This document shows, piece after piece, positions 42,857 through 51,700 of a DNA stretch of 64,000 bases; position 1 is the stretch's first letter, and each line of letters begins with the position of its first letter. The notes beneath the pieces are model-generated. The model saw only the letters and a list, made by a program, of their open reading frames with translations, was not told the origin of the DNA and did not search any database. Made by a program: the position numbers and the translations under genes. The stretch covers positions 1 through 64,000 of the forward strand of contig JBEKMJ010000038.1 in assembly GCA_050008575.1 (NCBI GenBank), written 5' to 3'. Source of the DNA: Bog-159 sp050008575 (GTDB lineage: Bacteria > Acidobacteriota > Terriglobia > Bryobacterales > Bryobacteraceae).

Positions 42857-43834
42857 TCATCCGCGCGCGCCGCCGGCGACGCCCCGCTGCTTGCGCGTCA
42901 GGATCTCGCGCACGGCGTAGATGCGGCGCCCCTGGCTCTCAAAATACGTGCGCATCATCATTTCGCCGATCAGCCCGGTACTGAACATCATCAAGCCGCC
43001 CAGCAGCAACAGGCCGCCGGCGATCATCAGCGGGCCGTGCTCGACCATGATCAGTTCGTGGCCCAGCAACTTATGCACCGCCAGCCATACCATGATCAGC
43101 CCGCCCAGGCCCGTCCCAGCCAAACCCAGGAGCCCAAAAAAGTGCATGGGGCGGGTGAAGTATTTTAACAGGAACTTGATGGTCAGGATATCGAACATCA
43201 CGCGGAAGGTGCGGCCGATTCCGTAGTGCGAATCGCCGGCCAGGCGCACTGTGTTCTGAATGGGGACTTCGGCCACCCGCGCTCCATAAAAGCTGGCCAG
43301 CGCGGGAATGAAGCGGTGCAGCTCGCCGTACAGGTTCACGTCCTTGAGCACTTCGGCGCGATAGGCCTTGAAGGTGGTGCCGAAGTCGCGCAGGTCGATG
43401 CCGGACGCGCGGGCCATGAGCCAGTTGGCGATACGGGAAGGGATCTTGCGGGTGAGCGGGTTGTCCACGCGCTCTTTGCGCCAGCCACTGGCAATGTCGT
43501 ATCCTTCGTCGATTTTGGCCAGCAGCGCGGGGATATCCTCCGGGGCGTGCTGGAGGTCGCCGTCCATGGCGATGACCACATCGCCCTTGGCTTCGTGAAA
43601 GCCGGCCGAAAGAGCGGCGCTCTGGCCGAAATTCCGCCGCAGCCGGATCACTTTCAAATGCCCATCGGTCTCCACCAGGTTAGCCAACAGTTCGAAGCTG
43701 CCGTCGGTGGAGGCGTCGTCGATGAACAGGATTTCGTAGGCCTGACGGAGCGGCTCCAGCACGGCCGTCAGGCGGTCGTACAGGCGCAGGAGGGAGGGCT
43801 CCTCATTGTGGATGGGGATGACGATCGATAGCAT
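42857..43834 (-). CDS. GT2 family glycosyltransferase with two C-terminal membrane helices (DPM/ArnC/GtrB-like)
   Basis: The 325-residue protein has the GT2 start LSIVIPIHNEEPSLLRLYDR, the Asp motif EILFIDDASTDGS, VIRLRRNFGQSAALSAGF and VIAMDGDLQHAPEDIP (D-x-D). GIDLRDFGTTFKAYR is typical of polyprenyl-phosphate sugar synthases. Two helices near the end (FFGLLGLAGTGLGGLIMVWL and LMIAGGLLLLGGLMMFSTGL) anchor it. It probably makes an undecaprenyl-phosphate-linked sugar, the kind of donor that the GT39 enzyme at 19350 uses, although the two are not adjacent. Confidence 0.88.
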   Translation of the reverse strand: MLSIVIPIHNEEPSLLRLYDRLTAVLEPLRQAYEILFIDDASTDGSFELLANLVETDGHLKVIRLRRNFGQSAALSAGFHEAKGDVVIAMDGDLQHAPEDIPALLAKIDEGYDIASGWRKERVDNPLTRKIPSRIANWLMARASGIDLRDFGTTFKAYRAEVLKDVNLYGELHRFIPALASFYGARVAEVPIQNTVRLAGDSHYGIGRTFRVMFDILTIKFLLKYFTRPMHFFGLLGLAGTGLGGLIMVWLAVHKLLGHELIMVEHGPLMIAGGLLLLGGLMMFSTGLIGEMMMRTYFESQGRRIYAVREILTRKQRGVAGGARG

Positions 43835-43862
43835 GCGGAAAGTTCAGTGTATCAGGAAGCAC

Positions 43863-44035
43863 GCGGGCAGGCTGGCCCGCCCCAGCGGGCTTCACCCGCC
43901 CACCGCGGGCTTCGCCGCCCACCGCGCGGGCTTCGCCGCCCAACCGCGCGGGCTTCGCCGACCAACCGCGCGGGCTTCGCCGCCCACCGGAAGGCGGCCT
44001 ACGAGGCCGCCGCAGGCTGCGAGCCTGCCCCACTG
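43863..44035. repeat. Tandem array of GCGGGCTTCGCCGCCCA units plus palindromic repeat
   Basis: Five imperfect tandem units of about 19-23 bp, core gcgggcttcgccgcccacc, run from about 43882 to 43989. They are flanked by gcgggcaggctggcccgc on the left and by ggcggcctacgaggccgcc with gcaggctgcgagcctgcc on the right. The array fills the gap between two minus-strand genes. It is too GC-rich and too short in unit length for CRISPR, and has no spacers. Confidence 0.75.
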
Positions 44036-44042
44036 GCGCGGG

Positions 44043-44747
44043 TTACTTCTGCGCGGCTATGTTCTTGCCCATGTGAAAGACCGGGCCGACGGAGAAACGC
44101 ACGCTGTTGCGCGCATTCACCAGATCCGCGAATAGATTATCGTGCACAAAATCCGCCGTGACGCGGAGGCCGAAATGCTGCGCCACGCCAAAGTCGACGG
44201 CGCCGCCAAATCCGTAGAACCCGATCCACTGCTGCTTGGTCCCGGAAGGCGCCAATTGCGCGACCAGCATTTTACCGATAGGGTCGAGACTGGCGGCATT
44301 CGGAGTGGCGTCTTCGTGGATGGCGCCCAAGGAGGGATGGATGGATAGCGTGACCTTCCGAAAATGGCGATAGTTGACTTGCGGACCCATGGCATAAGTC
44401 TGCGTTCGCGAACGCTCGGGCACGGGCTGCACGGCGGCGAGCGTGAGACCGAAGGCCGCCAACTGCTGGGAGATCTGCTCCTGCACGGAAGACTTCATCA
44501 TGCCGGTGGTCAGGGAGGTATTGCCGGCTCCCGTGCTGAAATCGAAACCCATCGAATACCATTTCGACGGATTGGTTCCGAACTGCGTGTGGAAGCCACT
44601 CTCGCCCAGGCTCAGGCCGGGGCTGTTCAGATACATGTATCCCGCGTACAGGTCGTAGCGGCCGATATAATCCTGCTGGCCCAAAGCGATGGACGCCAAC
44701 AGCAGCGGGGACAAAACGCAGATTGCGAGCTTGTACGGTGTTTTCAT
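44043..44747 (-). CDS. Outer-membrane beta-barrel-like protein
   Basis: The 234-residue product has a signal peptide (AICVLSPLLLASIALG). Strand-like segments follow (YDLYAGYMYLNSPGLSLGES, TYAMGPQVNYRHFRKVTLSI, IGFYGFGGAVDFGVAQHFGL, VRFSVGPVFHMGKNIAAQ) with turns as in small outer-membrane barrels. It is about the same size as the barrel protein at 40590 but not obviously related. GGGAG precedes the ATG at 44747. Function is unknown. Confidence 0.65.
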   Translation of the reverse strand: MKTPYKLAICVLSPLLLASIALGQQDYIGRYDLYAGYMYLNSPGLSLGESGFHTQFGTNPSKWYSMGFDFSTGAGNTSLTTGMMKSSVQEQISQQLAAFGLTLAAVQPVPERSRTQTYAMGPQVNYRHFRKVTLSIHPSLGAIHEDATPNAASLDPIGKMLVAQLAPSGTKQQWIGFYGFGGAVDFGVAQHFGLRVTADFVHDNLFADLVNARNSVRFSVGPVFHMGKNIAAQK

Positions 44748-44850
44748 GCGGAGACTCCCGTGCCCCAAAACGGCATATAGGAGATTTATATCTTAATTCA
44801 CTCTTAAAAGATAGGGGCTGCGCGGCAAGAAAGCGGAGGCGGTGCGTTGT

Positions 44851-44984
44851 GGGGCTGGCCGCAGCGGAGCCGGCTTCGGCGAGCGTAGCGCGCCTCCACA
44901 GGCTGAAGCCTATGCCACCAAGCCCGGCACAGCTTCGAGGCAGGCGGCCTACGAGGCCGCCGCAGGCTGCGAGCCTGCCGCACG
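44851..44984. repeat. Composite palindromic repeat
   Basis: This 134-bp stretch runs from gtggggctggccgcagcgg to gcaggctgcgagcctgccgc and contains cacaggctgaagcctatg and ggcggcctacgaggccgcc. It is a degenerate relative of the elements with intact ends. It lies between the barrel protein gene and the hybrid kinase gene, in a 255-bp stretch without genes. Confidence 0.7.
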
Positions 44985-45002
44985 CCGGCGGCCCGCGGCC
45001 AG

Positions 45003-47456
45003 CTACCCGGCGACGCGCGGCGCGAGGGCCCGCTGCAACGCCGTGGTGAGATCGGAGGGTTCGTAGGGCTTCTTGAGAAAGCCGGCCAGCCCCTTACCGG
45101 CGAAGCGCCCGGCCATTTCCTGCTCGCTATACCCGCTGGAAAGAACGATGGGGACCCCGGCGCGGATGCGCCGCAACTCGGAGGCGGTTTCCTCTCCACT
45201 CATCACGGGCATGGTGAGATCGAGCAGGATCGCCGCCACTTCCCCGGCATGCCGCCGGAAAACATTCAGGGCGTCCGCGCCATCGCACGCGGTCAGGACC
45301 GTGAAGCCGGAGGCTTCCAGAATCGCGCGCGCCAGATGGCGCATACCGGATTCGTCGTCCACCACCAGGATGGTTCCGCGTCCCTGCCATGCCGGGACGC
45401 CCGCGGGCCTCTCCGCAAGGACCTCTTCGGTCTTGTCCGTGGCGGGAAACAACAACCGGAACGTAGAGCCGACGCCCGGTTGGCTGGACACCTTCAGTGC
45501 GCCGCGGTGCGCGCGCACGATGCCGATCACGGCGGCCAGCCCCAAGCCGCGCCCGGTGAATTTGGTGGTGAAGAAGGGATCGAAAATCCTGGCCTGTGTT
45601 TCCAGGCTCATGCCGCAACCGGTGTCCCCGACCTCCAGGTACACGTAGCGGCCCGCGGGCAGGCGGTCGTCAAAATAAGTGCCGGAGAGGTAGGTGCGGT
45701 CGGCGTCCACCGCGCCGGTGGAAACCCGGACGACCCCGCCCCCCTCGCCTATGGCCTCGGCCGCGTTGGTGATCAGGTTCATGACGATCTGGCGGATTTG
45801 GGAGGGGTCGGCTTCGATGGCCGGCAGATCGATCGGCAGGTTGAATTGGATGGCCGTTTTCTTGGAGATGACGGTCTGCAGCAGGTTCGCGATTTCCTCC
45901 GCCACGCGCGACAGGTTCACGGCTTGCAGGGTAAACCGGCCCTTGCCCGAATACGCCAGCATCTGGCTGGTGAGTTCCGCTGCCCGGCTGGTGGCTGTCT
46001 CGATTTCGGCCAGATTCTCCACGGCCGCGGATCCCGGCGGAAGGTCCAACAGAGCGATGCGCGCGTTACCCATGACGATGGTGAGCAGATTATTGAAATC
46101 GTGCGCGAGACCTCCAGCCAGGATGCCGAGGCTTTGCAATCGCTGGGCGTGTTGCACCTGGGCTTCCAGCTTGCGGTTCTCCTCCTCGGCCCGCTTGCGG
46201 CCGCTGATATCGGCCACGGTCCCGATGCATCCGGTGACCTCGCCGGCGGGCCCTCGTTCCGCGGCAAAGTGTGTCAGTGCCCAGACCGTGGAACCGTCGC
46301 GCCGCACAATGCGGTGCTCGAGCGAACCCGGTCCGCTGCCGGCCACGACCTTGCGCCATTCCGCGGCCAGCCGGACCCGATCGTCCGGTTCGAGGATGCG
46401 TTCCCAGGGACCCTGGCCCGCCTCCTCCGCGTGGATGCCGCAAACCTCGCAGGCCCGTTCATTGACGTAAAGGCAGCGGCCGGCGGCATCCGTGCGAAAG
46501 ATACCGACCGGCGCCAGATTGGTGAGCACTTGATAATGCTGTTCGGATTGGCGCAGGGCTTCGTTGGTGAGCACGAGCTCCGCGGTGCGCTCCGCCACGC
46601 GGATGGCCAGTTCGTCGTGCGCGATGCGCAGCGCCTCGCGATCCCGGCGGGCGTCGGTGACGTCCAGGCAAGAGCCGATGTGCCCGGCGAATTGGCCCGT
46701 GGAGTCGAAACGCGGCGTGCCGGTATCCAGAAGCCAACGGTACTCGCCGTCGGCGCGGCGCATGCGATACTCCGCTTGAAAGCTCTCGCCGCGGGCGATG
46801 GCTCTGGCGAGATTCTCGAGGCAGCGTTCGCGATCTTCGGGATGCAGGTTGTCCGACCAACCGCGGCCGAGTTCCTGGTCCAAGGTCCGGCCCGAAAAAT
46901 CCAACCACGCTTTATTCACGAACTCGCATTGGCCTTCGGCTCCCGACATCCAGATGAATACGGGCACCGTATCGGCCATGCTGCGAAAACGCCGTTCGCT
47001 TTCCTTCAGCGCTTCTTCGGCGCGCACCCGCTCGGTGATATCCTGGGCGTGGCCCAGCACGCGCGGCGGCGCGCCCGGCTCCTCATACAGAACGTTGCGG
47101 TAAAGCCAGATGCGTTCGCTCCCGTCGCGGGCGGTGAGACGCATGAGTCCCGAATCGCTGCGGTTACTCCGGATGCGATCCAAGTAAGCGTCGAAGAGGG
47201 GCCGGACGGGCGGGGCCAGAAAGCGCTTCATATTCACGCCCACGCCCTGTTCCGGGGTGAAACCGAGCGACTGCGCGGCGGCCGGATTGACGATCAGCAG
47301 GACGCCATCCAGGTCATGAATGCACATTAAGCCCAGACTGTCTTCAAACAACTCGCGATAGAGGCGCTGATCCTGGCGCAGTTCGGTAATGCGGCGCTGC
47401 GCGTCGGCTAGTTCGCCCGCGAGTTGTGTCCGATGGGTGTTTTCCGTGTCAGCCAT
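45003..47456 (-). CDS. Cytoplasmic multi-PAS hybrid histidine kinase with C-terminal receiver
   Basis: The 817-residue protein contains three PAS domains: about residues 30-150 (FEDSLGLMCIHDLDGVLLIV), 160-290 (MADTVPVFIWMSGAEGQCEF) and 315-440 (TNLAPVGIFRTDAAGRCLYV). A kinase core follows, with the H-box GILAGGLAHDFNNLLTIVMG, the N-box VMNLITNAAEAIGEGGG and G boxes DTGCGM and GRGLGLAAV. The C-terminal receiver has ILVVDDESG, Asp in AILLDLTMPVMSG and Lys in FLKKPYEP. No membrane helix is visible. A GTG at 47471 is an alternative start. No partner response regulator is adjacent. Confidence 0.88.
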   Translation of the reverse strand: MADTENTHRTQLAGELADAQRRITELRQDQRLYRELFEDSLGLMCIHDLDGVLLIVNPAAAQSLGFTPEQGVGVNMKRFLAPPVRPLFDAYLDRIRSNRSDSGLMRLTARDGSERIWLYRNVLYEEPGAPPRVLGHAQDITERVRAEEALKESERRFRSMADTVPVFIWMSGAEGQCEFVNKAWLDFSGRTLDQELGRGWSDNLHPEDRERCLENLARAIARGESFQAEYRMRRADGEYRWLLDTGTPRFDSTGQFAGHIGSCLDVTDARRDREALRIAHDELAIRVAERTAELVLTNEALRQSEQHYQVLTNLAPVGIFRTDAAGRCLYVNERACEVCGIHAEEAGQGPWERILEPDDRVRLAAEWRKVVAGSGPGSLEHRIVRRDGSTVWALTHFAAERGPAGEVTGCIGTVADISGRKRAEEENRKLEAQVQHAQRLQSLGILAGGLAHDFNNLLTIVMGNARIALLDLPPGSAAVENLAEIETATSRAAELTSQMLAYSGKGRFTLQAVNLSRVAEEIANLLQTVISKKTAIQFNLPIDLPAIEADPSQIRQIVMNLITNAAEAIGEGGGVVRVSTGAVDADRTYLSGTYFDDRLPAGRYVYLEVGDTGCGMSLETQARIFDPFFTTKFTGRGLGLAAVIGIVRAHRGALKVSSQPGVGSTFRLLFPATDKTEEVLAERPAGVPAWQGRGTILVVDDESGMRHLARAILEASGFTVLTACDGADALNVFRRHAGEVAAILLDLTMPVMSGEETASELRRIRAGVPIVLSSGYSEQEMAGRFAGKGLAGFLKKPYEPSDLTTALQRALAPRVAG

Positions 47457-47631
47457 GCGCGCCGCTCGCACCGTTCATGCGGTTAAGACCGATGTAATAT
47501 TTTGCACGTCCGAGTCGATTTCCTAAAGCCTAACGCAATTTTCTTAGACCGGCAAGCCCAGGCGTCCCGCTGAGGTCGCATGCGGCACGCGGCGAGTATG
47601 TGCGCCACGGCCGTGTTACGCTGAAACCCGA

Positions 47632-48576
47632 ATGACCAGGAATAATGTCTATCCCGAAGTGCGGGCGCTGTTGGAGGCCAATGAAGCAGAGGGTGCTCCG
47701 GCCATTGAAACTCTTTCGCCCGCGGAAGCGCGTCAAGCGGCGCTGGACGCATTGAAGGCCCTCGCCGGCCAGCCCGCGGAGGCCTGTCGCGTGGAGGATT
47801 CGAGTGTCCCGCACCCGGAATACCCGGTCCCGATTCGAATTTACACTCCCGCGGCGGAGGGCCCATTTGCGTGCCTGGTGTACTTCCATGGCGGAGGCTG
47901 GGTGGTTTGCGATCCGGATACGCACGACGGGATCTGCCGGTCGCTGGCGCGCGAGTCCGGCGCGGTGGTTGTGGCGGTGGATTACCGGCTTTCGCCGGAG
48001 TACAAGTTTCCGGCCGCCGTGGAGGACTGCTACGTGGCCACTGGGTGGATAGCGGCGAACGCCGGCCCTTTGGGGATAGATCCGCGCCGGATCGCGGTGG
48101 GCGGCGATAGCGCCGGTGGCAACCTCGCCACGGTGATGTGCATGAAGTCCCGCGACGAAAGTGGTCCGGCGCTGGCCTTGCAGGCGCTCGTGTATCCAGT
48201 GACGAACCTGGTATCCTTCGACACGGCGTCATACAAGGAGTTCGCGGAGGGCTACTATCTGACCCGCGCGGAGATGGAGTGGTTTCGCGGCCACTACCTG
48301 GCGCGCGCCGAGGACGCCCAGAATCCGTACGCATCGCCGTTGCTGGCGCGGGATCTGCGCGGCTTGCCGCCCGCGCTGGTGATCACCGCCGAGTGCGACC
48401 CTCTGCGGGACGAGGGCGAAGCCTACGCCAGACGGCTGGCCGAGGCGGGCGTGGAAGTGACGTGCACGAGGTATGCGGGCATGATCCACCCGTTTTTTTC
48501 GTTGGGCGGGCCGCTCAGCCAGAGCCGGCGGGCGATTGAGCAGGTGGCCGCGGCGGTGCGTGGTCTGGGCGCATAA
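47632..48576 (+). CDS. HSL-family (family IV) alpha/beta-hydrolase, esterase/lipase
   Basis: The 314-residue product has the oxyanion motif HGGGW (residues 86-90), the family segment VDYRLSPEYKFPAAVEDCY, the nucleophile Ser160 in GGDSAGGN, the acid in ECDPLRDEG and the His in GMIHPFF. It is about the usual length for the hormone-sensitive-lipase-like family and has no signal peptide, so it is a cytoplasmic carboxylesterase. The gene is monocistronic and divergent from the hybrid kinase. Confidence 0.9.
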   Translation: MTRNNVYPEVRALLEANEAEGAPAIETLSPAEARQAALDALKALAGQPAEACRVEDSSVPHPEYPVPIRIYTPAAEGPFACLVYFHGGGWVVCDPDTHDGICRSLARESGAVVVAVDYRLSPEYKFPAAVEDCYVATGWIAANAGPLGIDPRRIAVGGDSAGGNLATVMCMKSRDESGPALALQALVYPVTNLVSFDTASYKEFAEGYYLTRAEMEWFRGHYLARAEDAQNPYASPLLARDLRGLPPALVITAECDPLRDEGEAYARRLAEAGVEVTCTRYAGMIHPFFSLGGPLSQSRRAIEQVAAAVRGLGA

Positions 48577-48672
48577 ACTCGGCGCGCTTGCAGTGCGTCC
48601 CCGACGCGCTAAGGTGCGTCCCACCAAGTGCCGGCATGCGTGCCGGCGGTCCTTTCGGGAACCTCTCTGGCG

Positions 48673-48718
48673 CCGGGCGGCCTACGAGGCCGCCGCAGGC
48701 TGCGAGCCTGCCCCACTT
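48673..48718. repeat. Palindromic repeat between convergent genes
   Basis: Ggcggcctacgaggccgcc is followed by gcaggctgcgagcctgcccc and ac. This two-hairpin form also occurs at 44000-44032, 44943-44984 and 58098-58143. It lies between the esterase and the giant P-domain gene. Confidence 0.7.
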
Positions 48719-48738
48719 AGCCATCACTTAGCCAGGCA

Positions 48739-51700
48739 CTATCTGAGGACCGTGAACTGTGCGGTCGCGGTGTTCGTTAGCGATCCTGAGACACCGGTGA
48801 AGGTGACGGTGTAAGTGCCCGGCGCGGTGTCCCTGGGGAACAGGACGCCGGTTAGGGCGCGCGCGGTTCCGTCAAGATGGACGGTTTGCGGCAGATCCTT
48901 GCATTCGGCGCCAACGGGGCCGCCGGAACAAGTTAGCGTTACATTCCCATCGAAACCCTGCACCGATTGGAGGCGCAGCTCGAACGCGGCGAGCAATCCG
49001 CTATAGACGGTTTCTTGCCCTGGATGCGGGGTAATGGTGAAATTGGAGGCCGGCAACACGGAGAAACTTTGCGAGACCGGCTGGGCGGCCGCGTAGGTGG
49101 AGTTGCCGGGCTGCGAGGCCTGAATGGTGCAGGTTCCGGTGTTGGTGAGCGACGCGACGGTGCCCGAGACCGTGCATACCCCCGTCGTCAGTGAAGCAAA
49201 GCTGACCGGCAATCCGGAAGTGGCCGTGGCAACCAGGTTGAGCATGGTCCCCTGGAGTTGGTTGGGGATGGGGTTGAAGGTGATGGTTTGGGTGCCCAGC
49301 ACGGTGAAGCTCTGGTTCACCGGCTGCGCCGCGGCGTAGGTGGAGTTACCGGCCTGCGTAGCTTGTATGGTGCAGGTGCCGGGGTTGGTGAGGCTGGCGA
49401 CGGTACCTGAGACGGTGCAAACTCCGGTGGTCAGCGAAGCGAAGCTGACTGTCAATCCGGAACTGGCCGTGGCGACCAGATTGAGCTGCGTCCCCTGTGT
49501 TTGGTTGGCGATGGGGTTGAAGGTAATGCTCTGGGTGCCCAGCACCGAGAAGCTCTGGTTCACCGGCTGCGCCGGGGCGTAGATGCCGTTACCGGCCTGG
49601 GTGGCTTGGATGGTGCAGGTTCCTGGGTTAGTCAGAGACGCGGTGGTACCTGAGACCGTGCAAACTCCGGTGGTCAGCGAAGCGAAGCTGACCGTCAAAT
49701 TGGAACTCGCCGTAGCGGACAGACTGAGTTGGGTCCCCTGTGTTTGGTTGGCGATGGGGTTGAAAGTGATGGTTTGTGACTGAAGCACCGTGAAACTTTG
49801 GTCCACCGGCTGAGCCGCGGCATACGTAGAGTTACCGGCTTGGGTAGCTTGGATGGTGCAGGTTCCTGGGTTAGTCAGAGACGCGGTGGTGCCTGAGACC
49901 GTGCATATCCCGGTAGTCAGCGAAGCGAAGCTGACGGTCAATCCGGAACTGGCGGTGGCCACCAGGTTCAGCTGTGTCCCTTGCGCCTGGTTGGCGATGG
50001 GGTTGAAGGTGATGGTCTGGGTTTGCAGCACCGTGAAGCTTTGGTTCACTGGCTGGGCCGGCGCATACGTGTTATTTCCGCCTTGCGTCGCTTGGATGGT
50101 GCAGGTTCCGGGGTTGGTCAGGGAGGCCGTCGTGCCCGACACCGTGCACACTCCGGTGGTCAGCGAAGCGAAGCTGACCGTCAAATTGGAACTGGCCGTG
50201 GCAGACAGGGTGAGTTGTGTCCCCTGCGTCTGGTTCGCGATGGGGTTGAAGGTGATGGTCTGGGATAGCGCGTTATTGGTCAACCCGAAGAGGGCGGTCT
50301 GTGTGAGGCCGGAAACGCTGGCCACGACGTTGTAGGAGCCCGAAGTCGAGTTAGCCGTAAACGACGGCGAAGTGGCCACGCCGGAGCTGTTGGTTGCGGC
50401 GGTGGCCGTCAGGAAGCCGCCGGGGAAAGTGCCGCTCTGCCCGCTGCCCGGAGCGGTGAATGTCACCGTTAGATTGTTGATCGGATTGTTTCCGCCGTCC
50501 AGTACGGTAGCCTGCAAGGGCTGGGCGAAGGTGGTGCCGGCATTTGTACTCTGCCCCGCACCGCCGGACGCCGAGATGGAGGCGGGCGTTTGCACGACGG
50601 GCACGTTGTTGTCGCTTCCCGTGGCGGCGTTGCCCGAATTGGTGTGATTCAGATCGCCTCCACCCCACGCCAGCGCCGTGTTGCTGACCGAGGTGGGAGA
50701 ATTGGCCGGCACGTTTACGATCACCTCAATCAAGGGGAAACCGCTGCCGGCGGATACCGACAACGTAGCCGTGCAAGTAACGGTGGTCGTGCCGCCGCAG
50801 GTCCAGGAGGATGAGGTCGTGCCGAAGTTGGCCACCGTACAGCCCGAAGGCAGGGCGTCGGAAACAGTCACCGTGCCGGAGGTTGCCCCGCCGGACGCGG
50901 TGTTGCTCACGCTGATATCCCATTCGGCGGTCTGGCCCTGCGTGAAGGTGCCGGGATGGGTCTTCTGCACCGCCAGTTTCGGAGCTGACAGTATAGTGAC
51001 CGTATCGGTGTTCGAACTGGTGGCAGTGACGCCGGCGCCGCCGGTGATATTAAACGCATTGGTCACCGGCCCGGGCGTGGCGCTCGCCGACACGTTCACA
51101 TTGATCGTCAGCGCTGGGTAGCTGGAGCCCTGGGCAATCGCGCTGTCGTTGGTGCAGGTCACGGTTTGGCCGCTCGCCCCGCAATTCCAGCCGGTGCCGT
51201 CGGAACTCGCATAACTGAAGGCTGAGTTCAGCGTATCGGTGACGGTCAACGGATTGCTGCCGTTTGGGTCGCCGGTGGGACCGGTCCCGTTGTTCTTGAT
51301 GTTCAACGTGAATTGCGCGCCCTGCTGCCCTTGCGTGACGCTGTCGGTGCTTTCCGTGGTGGGGTCTACAGTCACCGGGTTCTCGGTGAAACTCAGGCAC
51401 CACCCGTTGTACGCACCTTTTGTGGCGGAGGCGGTCTGGTTGAAGTAAAGGCTCCAGGTGCCGTTCGGGATGCTGCTCCCGAACGTGCTGGTCAATGTCG
51501 CCGAACCATGGGTCGCGGCGTAGGAGAACGAGCCGGGTAGCGTGTAGAAGTTGCCGGGGTCCTGGAAGAACGTATCGGCGGAGGTGTCGTCGGAGGCCGG
51601 CTTATAGTTGCCGGGCGCGACATTCGATGTGTTCAACGTGCTCCCGGTGTCGGAGAAGATGTAGTTGCCGTCCGAAGCATTCGCGGTGCCGTCGGTCACC

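Noticed and set aside
43882..43989. CRISPR array
   Set aside because: Units are 19-23 bp, directly adjacent without spacers, and there are no cas genes.
49045..50270. CRISPR or satellite DNA
   Set aside because: The 243-bp period is in frame and encodes a regular 81-residue domain of a secreted protein.
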